From contig NC_012881.1 of assembly GCF_000023445.1 (NCBI RefSeq), positions 811,501 through 875,500 on the forward strand: a stretch of DNA of 64,000 nucleotides, given 5' to 3'. This document shows positions 7,932-17,398 of the stretch, in pieces (the stretch's first letter is position 1; every line of letters begins with the position of its first letter). The stretch is from Maridesulfovibrio salexigens DSM 2638 (GTDB lineage: Bacteria; Desulfobacterota; Desulfovibrionia; Desulfovibrionales; Desulfovibrionaceae). The notes beneath the pieces were generated by a model, which had not been told where the DNA came from, made no database searches, and worked only from the letters and a program-made list of their open reading frames with translations. The position numbers and the translations under genes were made by a program.

Positions 7932-9851
7932 ATGAGTAAAAATGATTCTTCCTGCGGATGCGGCAAATATGAGCTTCTGCAGAAAATAAATAATCCTGCG
8001 CAGGTTCAGGAACTGAGTGACGAGCAGTTGACTCAGCTTGCTGAAGAACTGCGTCAGTGTATCATAAATACCGTTTCCGTGGGCGGTGGGCACCTTGCTC
8101 CTTCTCTCGGAGTGATTGAACTGACTTTGGCGTTGTTCAAGTGTTTCAATCTTGATCATGACCGTCTGGTCTGGGACGTGGGTCATCAGGCCTATGCCCA
8201 TAAAATTTTGACCGGACGCTACAACGAATTTCATACATTGCGTCAGAAAGACGGTATCAGCGGATTTCCGCGGATGGCGGAAAACACCTATGACCATTTC
8301 GGCGTAGGACATTCCAGTACTTCTATTTCCGCAGCTCTCGGTATGGCTGTAGCCAGTGACCTTGAAGGGGATAACCGTAACTGTGTGGCAGTTATCGGTG
8401 ACGGCTCCATGACCGCAGGGCAGGCTTTTGAAGGGCTTAATCAGGCTGGTGGCATGAAGCGCAAGATGGTGGTTATTCTCAACGATAACGAGATGTCCAT
8501 CTCCACCAACGTGGGTGCGCTTTCTGCGTTCCTTAGCCGCAAGCTTTCTCATCCGGTAATGAACCGTTTCAAGAAGGACTTTGAGTCCATTTTGAAGCAG
8601 ATTCCCAAAATCGGTGATGACTTGGCCATGTATGCCAAACGTGGTGAAGATTCCTTTAAGAGTTTCTTTACTCCCGGAATGCTTTTTGAGTCCCTTGATT
8701 TCACGTACCTGGGGCCCATTGACGGTCATAATCTGAATGAGCTGGTCGATGTTCTGGAACAGGTCAAGAAGATGGACGGCCCGGTGCTGGTCCATGTCCT
8801 GACTAAGAAAGGCAAGGGGTATACCCCGGCAGAAGACAACCCCACCTATTTTCACGGTGTGGGCAGCTTTGAGCCGGAAACAGGCCGTGCCAAGAAGTTC
8901 AAGGGCGGACTGCCTTCTTATACTGAAGTTTTCGGTAACACCCTCTGTAATCTGGCGGAAAAGGATGACAAGATTGTTGCCATCACTGCCGCCATGCCCG
9001 AAGGGACCGGAACCGATAAATTTCGTGAACAGTTCCCGGACCGTTTTGTGGATGTAGGTATCTGTGAACAGCATGCGGTAACTTTTGCCGCAGGTCTGGC
9101 TACTCTGGGTTTTAAACCGGCGGTAGCAATTTACTCCACTTTCCTTCAGAGATCTTATGATCAGGTTGTGCATGATGTCTGTCTGCAGAATCTGAACGTG
9201 AATTTCTTCCTCGACCGTGGTGGACTGGTTGGAGCCGATGGTGCGACCCATCACGGTGTATTCGACATGTCCTACATGCGTCATATCCCGAATTTGATTT
9301 TCATGGCTCCCAAGGATGAGGCCGAGCTTTCACGCATGGTCAGAACTGCCATTGATTTTGACGGTCCTGCTGCTGTGCGTTATCCGCGCGGTGTCGGTAT
9401 TGGGGCGATCCTTGAAGAGACACCCAGTACTCTCGAAATCGGTGAAGGTGAGTTGCTGCGCGACGGCTTTGACGGAGTAGTCATCACTGTTGGTTCAAGA
9501 GTCTGGCCCGCAGTTGAAGCTGTGGAAGAGATTGATGAAGAATACGGTAAGGCTGTTGCGGTCTTTAATGCCCGTTTCATTAAGCCGTTGCCTGAACAGC
9601 AGATTCTGGAACTGGCTTCCCGCTTTAAGAAGATCCTTATCGTGGAAGAGAACGCCAAGGCCGGTGGATTCAGTTCCGCAGTAGTTGAACTTCTGGTGGA
9701 TAACAATGCCATCGACGGGCACGAGATCAAACGTCTCGGTATCCCCGATGAGTTTATCGAGCACGGAACTCAGCTTGAGCTTCGCAATGAACTCGGCATC
9801 GATACCGCAGGCATGAAAAAAGCTATGGTCGAGATGCTTGGACTGGATTAA
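7932..9851 (+). CDS. dxs: 1-deoxy-D-xylulose-5-phosphate synthase
   Basis: 639 residues, family length. It condenses pyruvate and glyceraldehyde 3-phosphate using thiamine diphosphate, the first step of the MEP pathway. Domain I has VGGGHLAPSLGVIELT and WDVGHQAYAHK; the ThDP/Mg motif is GDGSMTAGQAFEGLNQAG near residue 156. Domain II starts near 330 and includes GICEQHAVTFAAGLA, with the catalytic Glu; domain III is near 505-630. The frame stays open upstream to 7833, but similarity starts at the ATG at 7932 (GAGG 11 bases upstream). The Cys-rich start SSCGCGKYE is unusual. A strong terminator follows. Confidence 0.96.
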   Translation: MSKNDSSCGCGKYELLQKINNPAQVQELSDEQLTQLAEELRQCIINTVSVGGGHLAPSLGVIELTLALFKCFNLDHDRLVWDVGHQAYAHKILTGRYNEFHTLRQKDGISGFPRMAENTYDHFGVGHSSTSISAALGMAVASDLEGDNRNCVAVIGDGSMTAGQAFEGLNQAGGMKRKMVVILNDNEMSISTNVGALSAFLSRKLSHPVMNRFKKDFESILKQIPKIGDDLAMYAKRGEDSFKSFFTPGMLFESLDFTYLGPIDGHNLNELVDVLEQVKKMDGPVLVHVLTKKGKGYTPAEDNPTYFHGVGSFEPETGRAKKFKGGLPSYTEVFGNTLCNLAEKDDKIVAITAAMPEGTGTDKFREQFPDRFVDVGICEQHAVTFAAGLATLGFKPAVAIYSTFLQRSYDQVVHDVCLQNLNVNFFLDRGGLVGADGATHHGVFDMSYMRHIPNLIFMAPKDEAELSRMVRTAIDFDGPAAVRYPRGVGIGAILEETPSTLEIGEGELLRDGFDGVVITVGSRVWPAVEAVEEIDEEYGKAVAVFNARFIKPLPEQQILELASRFKKILIVEENAKAGGFSSAVVELLVDNNAIDGHEIKRLGIPDEFIEHGTQLELRNELGIDTAGMKKAMVEMLGLD

Positions 9852-9880
9852 TTTTCCAGTTCTTATTTAAGTAAAAAAGT

Positions 9881-9916
9881 AAAGGGTTAGTCTCACATGA
9901 GACTAACCCTTTTTTT
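9881..9916 (+). terminator. Intrinsic terminator after dxs
   Basis: GGGTTAGTCTC pairs with GAGACTAACCC around an ACAT loop and is followed by a run of seven T. It closes the isoprenoid/exonuclease gene string. Confidence 0.95.
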
Positions 9917-9934
9917 GTTGGTTTGAGGGATAGA

Positions 9935-10573
9935 TTAATTTTTGCTCAAGGCATCAGTAATTGCGGGGGAGTTGATGATCTTGGTCAGTTGTTCCTCCAG
10001 TGCCTGCGGAACAACTTTCATGGCATGAGCGGGGGGATTCACCATGCTGCCGCCGAGTTCGTCTTCACCTTGCAATGTTGTTTCTGCCAATTTTTTGCCG
10101 GACTCATTGTAGACTGTAGCCCTGAAATCATAGTGCATGGCTACGCTGTACATGGTGTCGGATTTCCAATTGAGGATAGATACGAGCATGGAACGGCTTT
10201 TCTTTTCAGCTGATAATTTTGATATGGCTGTTTCTGCCTTGCTCAGGGCGGGGATGGTAACTTTGCTTACTTTATAACCCTGCTTTTCCATTCCGGCAGC
10301 AATGGCATTTAAAATGTCTTCGGCAAGTGGTTTACCACTGAGGGTTGTCACATCAAACGGGTTACCGAACCCTCCGCGCTGGAGCCCAATAAAATCTTGA
10401 GTTTTATCACCATCGATTACATAAGCACGAGCATCCTGAACGCCTAAAGCCACTTCTTTATTTGAGGAATGAGAAACTTCAGGAACGGCACTAGCTAGAT
10501 CGTATTTGTTGCCTACAGCGCAGCCGGTGAGGGTTACCAACGATAAAATGCAAATTAAAAAAAGTTTTTTCAT
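9935..10573 (-). CDS. Outer- or inner-membrane lipoprotein of unknown function
   Basis: 212 residues. A lipoprotein signal peptide is evident: MKKLFLICILSLVTLTGC, with lipobox LTGC and Cys at residue 18. The mature part contains a glycine-containing stretch (LQRGGFGNPFDV) and no motif that I can place; the length and layout recall small conserved lipoproteins of unknown function in the delta-proteobacterial lineage. The start ATG at 10573 follows a purine-rich site (GGAATATCATT). It converges on dxs across the terminator. No function is claimed. Confidence 0.8.
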   Translation of the reverse strand: MKKLFLICILSLVTLTGCAVGNKYDLASAVPEVSHSSNKEVALGVQDARAYVIDGDKTQDFIGLQRGGFGNPFDVTTLSGKPLAEDILNAIAAGMEKQGYKVSKVTIPALSKAETAISKLSAEKKSRSMLVSILNWKSDTMYSVAMHYDFRATVYNESGKKLAETTLQGEDELGGSMVNPPAHAMKVVPQALEEQLTKIINSPAITDALSKN

Positions 10574-10653
10574 AATGATATTCCGAAAGCAGGTTAGAAG
10601 TTTTTACGATTTTGGCTGCTTGTATATTATCGGAATAATAAAATCTACTTTTT

Positions 10654-11214
10654 TTAAATTTTTAGCAGGATCAGTCCGCCTTCAGGTGGAATATCTTTCG
10701 GAGCGTTCTCTTTCAAATATTTTAGTACCTGAGATGATTCAACCACAACGCCTTTTTTAAGCAGGGTGGGCCCGGCTTCCTGCGCTATGAGGTTGAAAAG
10801 TTTGAGGTAGATTTTGGCCTCACCTGAATTGACTGTATCGGAAGCTTTGGCGCTGATATCGGAGCGGAATGCACCTATGGGCGTATCCCGGCACATAGCG
10901 ATACCGCTGATGCCCGGAAGGGCACCGGAAAGCGATACTTCGTCCCCATCTTTGATCTTAACACCGTCAATATCATCTACAGGGGAACCGTTCACGAAAA
11001 TGGCCCGTACTCTAGTCTCAGCATAGTCAGGACTGAGTCCGATTTCATCCACCATGAATTGCCGAACGCTCATGCCGGAAGTAGTATGGATAAATACTCC
11101 CTTTTGCAGCAGGGTGATTGTTCCGGGAATTCCTTTTTGCATAGTTACGGTCTTGAGATTTTCGGGCACGGCGGTCCTCACAGAATGAATATTTAATTGT
11201 GCTGATATTGACAT
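10654..11214 (-). CDS. Hypothetical protein with a possible beta-grasp segment
   Basis: 186 residues, no signal peptide, no cysteine motif. The middle (about residues 38-100) reads VRQFMVDEIGL ... RAIFVNGSPVDDIDG ... IKDGDEVSLSGALPG. That resembles the VNG...V...L.DGDEV...P...GG end of ThiS/MoaD-type beta-grasp proteins, but the chain runs a further 85 residues beyond it, so it is not a sulfur carrier with a free GG end. I do not recognise the family. It has its own spacing from both neighbours and is probably monocistronic. Confidence 0.65.
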   Translation of the reverse strand: MSISAQLNIHSVRTAVPENLKTVTMQKGIPGTITLLQKGVFIHTTSGMSVRQFMVDEIGLSPDYAETRVRAIFVNGSPVDDIDGVKIKDGDEVSLSGALPGISGIAMCRDTPIGAFRSDISAKASDTVNSGEAKIYLKLFNLIAQEAGPTLLKKGVVVESSQVLKYLKENAPKDIPPEGGLILLKI

Positions 11215-11274
11215 ATTTGACTGTAATTATTGCTAAATATGCGCCGGAATTAATTGGCTGTCAAACAGCTGAAT

Positions 11275-11307
11275 AAAAAAGCCTGCCTGTAATCATTACA
11301 GGCAGGC
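11275..11307 (-). terminator. Intrinsic terminator after the acyl-CoA synthetase gene
   Basis: On the minus strand GCCTGCCTGTAAT and its complement form a 13-bp stem followed by six T. Confidence 0.93.
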
Positions 11308-11335
11308 TCTATTCACTGATATATTTTGAAATAAA

Positions 11336-13012
11336 TTATTTTTTCTTCTGAGCTTCCTCTTCACGAAGGGCTCTACGCAGGACTTTACCGACCATGGTCT
11401 TAGGCAGTTCACTGCGGAATTCTACCTGCCTGGGGACTTTGTAGCCGGCCAGTTTATCACGGCAATAGGCAATGACCTCGGCACGGTCCATGCTTTGGCC
11501 TTCTTTCAACACGATATAGATCTTAATGATTTCTCCACGTGTTTTGTGGGGCAGGCCTACAGTAACGGCTTCCTGAATCTTGGGATGTTTGTAGAGTACT
11601 TCATCCACTTCGCGGGGGTATATGTTGTAGCCGCTGGAAATGATCATATCCTTCTTGCGGTCTACGATGTAGAAGTAACCTTCCTCATCCATGTAGGCGA
11701 TGTCTCCGGTGTAAAGCCAGCCGTTGCGCAGGGTTCCCGCAGTTTCATCCGGCTTGTTGTAATAGCCTTTCATTACCTGCGGCCCGCGGATAACAAGCTC
11801 ACCCATTTTTCCCGGAGGAAGCTGAACGCTGCCCACTTCCATATCGACAATTGCAGCATCAGTGGAAGGTAGGGGCATGCCGATGGAACCGGGCTTTTTA
11901 TTGCCTCTCAGCGGGTTGAGATGAGTTACCGGAGAGGCTTCTGTGAGCCCGAATCCTTCAACAATGGTTGCGCCGAAAACTTCTTTGAATTGTTTGATTC
12001 CTTCTACCGGCATGGGAGAGGAACCGGACAGACAGTATTTAACTGACTTTACATCGTATTTCTCCACTTCTTTCTGTTGGAGCAGGGAAATGTAAAGTGC
12101 CGGAGCACCCGGAAAAAGAGTCGGCTTCAGCTTGTGCATGGTTTTGAGTACATCCAGAGGCACATAGCGCGGGAATGGAACCATAGTTGCCCCGAGCATA
12201 GTCGGGAAGTGCAGACAGACAGTCAGCCCGTAGATATGAAAATAGGGCAGGATACCCATCACAATTTCTTTATCATCGCCAAGGCTGTTAAGCATGGCGT
12301 GGCACTGCTGAACGTTTGCACCAAGGTTTGCGTGAGTCAGGTTGCAACCTTTGGAGAGGCCGGTAGTTCCGCCTGTGTATTGCAGCAGGGCCGTGTCTTC
12401 CGGTCTGATGTTCTGAGCGCTGTAGCGTTCTTTTCCTTTACGCAGGATATCCCATTTGAGAATTGAAGAGTCGTTGTAAGGAACTTTGGGGGAGTTTTTC
12501 TCCCGCATGCACTTTAATTTATAGAGGCTGTTCAGTGGGAATTTGAGTGTGTCGGAAATTCTGGTGACCAGATATTTGCGTACCGGGAGTTTGTCGCGCA
12601 GTTTCTCGATCTTGGACCAAAGCAGATCGATGGTGATCAGCATTTTAGCCCCGGAATCGCTGAGCTGGTGAACGATCTCAGTCTCCATGTACAGCGGGTT
12701 GGTCAGAGTGACAACGGCTCCGGCTTTGAGAATTGCAAAGTAGGTCATAATCATCTGCGGGGTATTGGGCAGCATAATAGCGATCCGGTCTCCCGGTTCA
12801 ATGCCCAGCTTGCGCAGATTCGCAGCCATTATCTCAACTTCGCGTTGAAGCTTGCCATAACTGATTGACCAGTTCTGGAATTCAATGGCCTTGCGTTTTG
12901 GCCATTTTTCAGCTGTGAGATCCAGATATTCAAATAACGGCCGATATACAAAATTTACTGTCTGAGGCACATCCGGATCATAGTGATCCAGCCACGGGCG
13001 ATTAATCTCCAC
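11336..13012 (-). CDS. fadD: Long-chain fatty acid-CoA ligase
   Basis: 558 residues. It activates fatty acids to acyl-CoA through an acyl-adenylate. The AMP-binding signature YTGGTTGLSKGCNLTH is near residue 211. The GFGLTEASPV adenine motif is near 355, and the C-terminal hinge shows WLYTGDIAYMDEEGYFYIVDRKKD followed by GYNIYP. The catalytic lysine region PKTMVGKVLRR is near 540. Start is a GTG at 13012 with GGAAGG six bases upstream. No other fatty acid gene is adjacent, so the role (exogenous fatty acid use or membrane recycling) is open. Confidence 0.93.
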   Translation of the reverse strand: MEINRPWLDHYDPDVPQTVNFVYRPLFEYLDLTAEKWPKRKAIEFQNWSISYGKLQREVEIMAANLRKLGIEPGDRIAIMLPNTPQMIMTYFAILKAGAVVTLTNPLYMETEIVHQLSDSGAKMLITIDLLWSKIEKLRDKLPVRKYLVTRISDTLKFPLNSLYKLKCMREKNSPKVPYNDSSILKWDILRKGKERYSAQNIRPEDTALLQYTGGTTGLSKGCNLTHANLGANVQQCHAMLNSLGDDKEIVMGILPYFHIYGLTVCLHFPTMLGATMVPFPRYVPLDVLKTMHKLKPTLFPGAPALYISLLQQKEVEKYDVKSVKYCLSGSSPMPVEGIKQFKEVFGATIVEGFGLTEASPVTHLNPLRGNKKPGSIGMPLPSTDAAIVDMEVGSVQLPPGKMGELVIRGPQVMKGYYNKPDETAGTLRNGWLYTGDIAYMDEEGYFYIVDRKKDMIISSGYNIYPREVDEVLYKHPKIQEAVTVGLPHKTRGEIIKIYIVLKEGQSMDRAEVIAYCRDKLAGYKVPRQVEFRSELPKTMVGKVLRRALREEEAQKKK

Positions 13013-13198
13013 TCCTTACCTTCCCTTATTCCTTAATCCAAAATCTTGAATTTTAATTCTTTTTTCGAGATATCGGCTGCTTTTCAAAAAAAAGATTGCA
13101 GCACAAATTTCCCAGCCCCCCCGCACAGAGGATTCCGCTTTCCTTTGAGAGGGGCGAGTATATTGATCTGTTTAGATTCTTGCAAGTTTGTAAATTTT

Positions 13199-13837
13199 TC
13201 AATTACGGGCAGATTTTGAAAAAACATCCAGCAGGTATGAAGCGAGTGCCTGATTGGTTCCCTGTCCGCATTTCGAAAACGGACAGCCCAGTTCATAGGG
13301 CACTTCCATAGGGCGGGGGGTGCCATGATATACTACGGAGTCACGTCCGGCCTTTGATTCCTTGACCAGAATCTGCATGGTAATGAAACATGTGTTGGGA
13401 CCGCTTCGGATACGCTGTATTTCCGGGGTCCATTCATTAATCAGCACCGGATATTCTGCGAAAAAGGGGTCACCGTAGAAACCGTCGTATGCAAATCCGA
13501 CCCGTTGGGATTCCCCGGCAGCGGCAAGTTTAGGGGAAATAGAACCGATGCGGGCTTCGATCATGTAATTGGCATTTCCATCAGGATCGTAGCTGTAGCC
13601 GATTCCTTCAAGGGATTGAATCAGATTCTGCTCAATGGGGACTACCCCTGCCTCAACTTTCTGAGGAAGTCCGTTGCCCTTGAGATCGAAAAGTACAACC
13701 TGAACATTAAATGATCCGGGGGTAGGGTTGAAGACTGTTATGGGAACGGTCGGCTTGGTTTCATGAGCAGCGCAGCCATACAAAAAAATGAACAAACAGA
13801 GACAAAAGAGTTTTACAAGGCTGGATTTTTTTAACAT
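13199..13837 (-). CDS. Lipoprotein of unknown function
   Basis: 212 residues from the ATG at 13837, which follows AAGGGGT; an in-frame upstream start is less likely. The N-terminus MLKKSSLVKLFCLCLFIFLYGC is a lipoprotein signal with Cys near residue 22. The mature part begins with a Thr/Pro-rich segment and contains a VPIEQNLIQSLEGIGYSYDPDGNANYMIEA region that resembles outer-membrane lipoproteins with a DUF4136-like fold, which is only a suggestion. No operon partner is seen. Confidence 0.75.
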   Translation of the reverse strand: MLKKSSLVKLFCLCLFIFLYGCAAHETKPTVPITVFNPTPGSFNVQVVLFDLKGNGLPQKVEAGVVPIEQNLIQSLEGIGYSYDPDGNANYMIEARIGSISPKLAAAGESQRVGFAYDGFYGDPFFAEYPVLINEWTPEIQRIRSGPNTCFITMQILVKESKAGRDSVVYHGTPRPMEVPYELGCPFSKCGQGTNQALASYLLDVFSKSARN

Positions 13838-14069
13838 AAATACCCCTTTAGTTGTATTCTCGACATTCTGCATAAGTTGTATATCAATACGTATGTCCTA
13901 GCAATAACGAGGCGTATTGATTGAATAGGCGGTTTTTGAAGAGCAATAACAAGTGTATTTATTCTTAAAAAAAAGGTAATAGCTTGAAATAGTACGTGCG
14001 GGCATCTACAATAGAAGTCTATGCGGATATTGAGTAGAATTCAGGATTGATTTTTGGGGGAGTCACCAC

Positions 14070-15023
14070 ATGCTGGATAATGAAATATTATTGGACACCG
14101 GGACTAACGAGTTCGAGATTATTGAGTTCTTTATCGATGAGGTCGATGGTGGCACTGATGAACGTGATTATTTCGGTATAAACGTGGCAAAAGTGCTTGA
14201 AGTTGTTGAAGCTCCTGATGGGCTTGAGGCCGCTGATGGCGCTCCGCATCCCAGCTATCTGGGCACCATGTCTCTGCGTGATATAATTCTTCCGGTTATT
14301 GATTTGGCGGTCTGGCTTGGTATCGAGCGTAAGGAGTCTGATTACGAATTGATTGTGGTTACCGAGATAAACAACGTAATCACAGGTTTTCTGGTTACAG
14401 GGGTAACCCAGATTCATCGCATCGGCTGGGGAGATTTGAAGACACCCAATAAGTACATCGCAGACCTTGATACCAACTGCATTACCGGTACAGTGCATCT
14501 TGAAGATCGTTTTGTCCTTATGATCGATCTTGAGCGTATTTTGGGGGAACTTGATCCTGAGATGGCTGAGCGGAGTGACGGTCAGGTTTATACTGCCCCG
14601 GAAAAGATGACTGCTGTTTTAGTAGACGACTCTGTTTCTGTGCGTGCTCTTCTCAATAAAAATTTTGAATCTGCCAATTTTGAGGTCAAGCTTTACACCA
14701 ACGGTCAGGAAGCCTTGGAAGCACTCAAAGAAATTAACGCTGAAGCCAAGGAAAGCGGGGGAACAATCAATAATGTAGTTGATATTGTCGTCTCAGATAT
14801 TGAGATGCCCCAGATGGATGGCTATACACTGACTAGGAGTATTAAGGAGCACGCGGATCTCTCCTGCCTGCCGGTAATTCTTTTTTCTTCTCTCATAACC
14901 AAAGGGCTCTACCACAAGGGTGAGGCTGTCAAAGCGGATGACCAGATCACCAAGCCGGAATTTAACGAGCTTACCGGCCGGGCCATCAGCCTGATTGAAA
15001 AGTACAGAGCTAAGCGGCAGTAG
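14070..15023 (+). CDS. cheV: CheV-type chemotaxis coupling protein (CheW plus receiver)
   Basis: 317 residues. CheV proteins couple chemoreceptors to the CheA kinase through a CheW-like domain and carry a phosphorylatable receiver. Residues about 15-165 are CheW-like (FGINVAKVLEVVEAP, LPVIDLAVWLGI, LMIDLERIL). Residues about 180-315 are a receiver with the acidic pair AVLVDDS, the phospho-acceptor VVSDIEMPQMDG and the conserved lysine in ITKPEF. GGGGGAG lies upstream of the ATG. It stands alone; no other chemotaxis gene is in the window. Confidence 0.93.
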   Translation: MLDNEILLDTGTNEFEIIEFFIDEVDGGTDERDYFGINVAKVLEVVEAPDGLEAADGAPHPSYLGTMSLRDIILPVIDLAVWLGIERKESDYELIVVTEINNVITGFLVTGVTQIHRIGWGDLKTPNKYIADLDTNCITGTVHLEDRFVLMIDLERILGELDPEMAERSDGQVYTAPEKMTAVLVDDSVSVRALLNKNFESANFEVKLYTNGQEALEALKEINAEAKESGGTINNVVDIVVSDIEMPQMDGYTLTRSIKEHADLSCLPVILFSSLITKGLYHKGEAVKADDQITKPEFNELTGRAISLIEKYRAKRQ

Positions 15024-15025
15024 TT

Positions 15026-15853
15026 TTAGTGTCCACGTAGATCTTCTGGTTTAAAAATGACTTTTCGCGGATCTATTCCTGTCCCGTTGAAATATTGATT
15101 GATGAGTTTGGAAATTTCTCCGCTGGCCTGCATTTGTTCAAGTGTACGGTTGATTTTTTCATATGAATGTTTCTTTTTGGTTTTTTGGGGATAGGCAAAG
15201 TATACATTTACTGTATCTACAATATAAGGCAGAGCTATGATGGATTGCTCCAGTCCGCGTTTCGAAAGTTTTATTGTGGTATCAACATAGGTACCGATAA
15301 AAAAATCTGAATATCCCCTCACCAGTCTGTTTATAGCTGTATTATCATCAGTCACTTCCACAAAACGAGCCTTGCCTGATGTTATGAAGCTGTCAAATAA
15401 ATCTCCGTAACTCCCGCCTCTTATGTGATCACCCGTCTTACCTTGCAGGTCTATTAACCTTTCTAGTTTGAAGGGCTTGTTGGTGAAAATGTGCAGTTCA
15501 TTACGTAAAATAGGAGGAGAAAACAGGAACTGTCTTGCTCTGTTTTTGTTCCAGAATATGCCGCACATTATATCCAGTTTGCCTTTTTCCAATGAAATGA
15601 CAGCTCGTTTCCACGGCATGTCACGGTATTCCAGTGTGTAGCCGTTTGCATGGGCTGCCTTTTCCAATATCTCATACATCAAGCCATAGACTTTTCCGGT
15701 ATTGTCTTTCATCAAAAAAGGCTGCCAGTCTATTTGACCTGATACCAGTAAAGTAGATTCCGTCGCTTTTGCTGCTGTAGGCAGAAAGAGAAAGGATATA
15801 ACCAGCAACATTATAGCTTGCTTGAAAAAAAGTAGGCGTAATTTACTAGGCAT
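15026..15853 (-). CDS. Periplasmic solute-binding protein, family 3-like
   Basis: 275 residues with a signal peptide ending near TAAKA (residue 30). The rest is a single SBP_bac_3 type domain: DWQPFLMKDNTGKVYGLMYEILEKAA, then YRDMPWKRAVISLEKGKLDIMCGIFW, then a second lobe. Family members bind amino acids or similar small solutes for ABC transport, or act as sensory domains. No permease or ATPase gene is nearby, so this is an orphan binding protein. It converges on cheV with two bases between the stop codons. Confidence 0.85.
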   Translation of the reverse strand: MPSKLRLLFFKQAIMLLVISFLFLPTAAKATESTLLVSGQIDWQPFLMKDNTGKVYGLMYEILEKAAHANGYTLEYRDMPWKRAVISLEKGKLDIMCGIFWNKNRARQFLFSPPILRNELHIFTNKPFKLERLIDLQGKTGDHIRGGSYGDLFDSFITSGKARFVEVTDDNTAINRLVRGYSDFFIGTYVDTTIKLSKRGLEQSIIALPYIVDTVNVYFAYPQKTKKKHSYEKINRTLEQMQASGEISKLINQYFNGTGIDPRKVIFKPEDLRGH

Positions 15854-15890
15854 ATTCGAAATTTAACATAGCTAACTACTGTGCGGAAGC

Positions 15891-15929
15891 AAAAATCCCC
15901 TTCGTAGTTCTACGAAGGGGATTTTTTTA
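15891..15929 (-). terminator. Intrinsic terminator after the small lipoprotein gene
   Basis: ATCCCCTTCGTAG pairs across a short loop with its complement, with T/A runs on both sides. On the minus strand it follows the stop codon at 15927 directly. Confidence 0.9.
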
Positions 15930-16205
15930 TTTTTTAATCCAGCCGCGCCTTTTCATGCATTTTTCAAATGTCGTTTCATAGGCGTAGTTTTCGGAAAACT
16001 CGGCTTCGTAAGTGGTCGGTTCCGGTGGTGCGTCATCAGTCTGCGCTCCAACTGGAACATTCTGCTGATTCTGGTTTTCGCAGAATTCCCGGTCGCGTTT
16101 GAAAATTTCCTTTTCCTTGGCCGGGTCGGTAATGTTCGGGTTATGCCATGAACCGCATCCACCGAGCATCAACAAGGCCGCAGTCAGCAAAAGTATTTTT
16201 TTCAT
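15927..16205 (-). CDS. Small lipoprotein
   Basis: 92 residues from the ATG at 16205 (AAGGAGTGTCG site upstream). The N-terminus MKKILLLTAALLMLGGC is a lipoprotein signal with Cys at 17. The mature part is short, with two further cysteines (FCENQNQQN and FEKCMKRRGW) that could pair. The C-terminal FEKCMKRRGW is a form seen in small conserved lipoproteins with a GlyGly-free tail. It starts 14 bases after gpsA, so the two are probably one transcript. Confidence 0.85.
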   Translation of the reverse strand: MKKILLLTAALLMLGGCGSWHNPNITDPAKEKEIFKRDREFCENQNQQNVPVGAQTDDAPPEPTTYEAEFSENYAYETTFEKCMKRRGWIKK

Positions 16206-16219
16206 TCGACACTCCTTAT

Positions 16220-17209
16220 TTATTCCGCCTTGAGATCGCGGTTCATCAGATCGCAAACAGCAGTGGCGGGATCTTTGTCTTCATATAGAATTTTGTAAAC
16301 CTGTTCGGTTATCGGCAGCTCTACTCCCAGTTTTTTTGCGAGAAAGTAAACTGATTCGGTTGTTTTTACTCCCTCGGCCACCATGCGCATTTTCAGGATT
16401 TCATTCAGTTTCATTCCCTGGCCGAGCTTTAAACCGACCTGCCTGTTACGGGAAAGGTCACCGGTACAGGTAAGTACAAGGTCGCCCATGCCGGAAAGCC
16501 CCATGAATGTGGAAGCTTGCGCGCCCATGGCTTCACCCAGTCTGCTCATTTCAGCAATCCCACGGGTGATCAGGGCTGCACGTGTGTTATGCCCGAATTT
16601 CAATCCGTCGGCCATACCTGCGGCAATCGCCATGATATTTTTAATGGCACCGCCCAGTTCTACTCCCCGGTAGTCCGGGTTGGTATAGATACGCAAATAA
16701 GGGGTAGAGAAAATATCCTGCACCTCTGCGGCCAGTTTCTCGTCTCCGCAGCCGAGCACAATGGATGTCGGAAGTTCAGCACTCAGCTCATAAGCAAAGG
16801 TGGGGCCTGAGAGATGGGCAAATCTTGGATTTAAACCTTCCAATGATTCAAAGACCACCTGTGACATGGGTGCTCCGGTATTCAGCTCAATACCTTTGCT
16901 GGCGCAGACAACTGCGGGATTCTGCGGGAAGTACTGCTTCATATCAGCCAGTGCACTGCGCAGGAATTGGCTTGGAACCACAAGAAGGAAGTAATCCGCT
17001 CCCTCCATAACCTGCTGAGGATTACTGCTGCATTTGAGGTCCGGGGAAAGTTTGAAGTCAGGAAGAAATACTGAGTTATATCCGGTGTTGGTTATTTCAT
17101 CACAAAGTTCTTGTTCGCGGACCCAGAGGTGAGTGTTATGTCCTTTCTTAGCCAGAGTGTTTGCAAGGGTGGTTCCCCATGCTCCGGCTCCGATTACTGC
17201 TATTTTCAT
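16220..17209 (-). CDS. gpsA: NAD(P)-dependent glycerol-3-phosphate dehydrogenase
   Basis: 329 residues, family length. It reduces dihydroxyacetone phosphate to sn-glycerol 3-phosphate, the backbone of phospholipids. The dinucleotide fold starts at residue 2 (IAVIGAGAWGTTLANTLAKKGH). The substrate side shows SGPTFAYELS near 140, the catalytic lysine motif ELGGAIKNIMAIAAG near 190, GLSGMGDLVLTCTGDLSRN near 240 and VAEGVKT near 282. The start is the ATG at 17209 with GGAGAT upstream. Confidence 0.96.
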   Translation of the reverse strand: MKIAVIGAGAWGTTLANTLAKKGHNTHLWVREQELCDEITNTGYNSVFLPDFKLSPDLKCSSNPQQVMEGADYFLLVVPSQFLRSALADMKQYFPQNPAVVCASKGIELNTGAPMSQVVFESLEGLNPRFAHLSGPTFAYELSAELPTSIVLGCGDEKLAAEVQDIFSTPYLRIYTNPDYRGVELGGAIKNIMAIAAGMADGLKFGHNTRAALITRGIAEMSRLGEAMGAQASTFMGLSGMGDLVLTCTGDLSRNRQVGLKLGQGMKLNEILKMRMVAEGVKTTESVYFLAKKLGVELPITEQVYKILYEDKDPATAVCDLMNRDLKAE

Positions 17210-17398
17210 TTATTATCTCCTTGGCAGTTGTAATCAGCGTGAATTTAAAATCGATTTTAAGTTACCTCCCACAGGAAAATTTGGCAACCTGTTCAAAAAT
17301 GAAAGGGGTTTATCGATAATGAAAAAGAAAAATTGCGTGGATAGGGGCAGACGTATATCCTTATGTTGTTTTAGGAATTTTTAGAAAAGGACAGTCTT

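Noticed and set aside
17321-17386. Tiny ORF (21 codons) before the LpdD-like gene
   Set aside because: No ribosome site and no likely function; probable noise.
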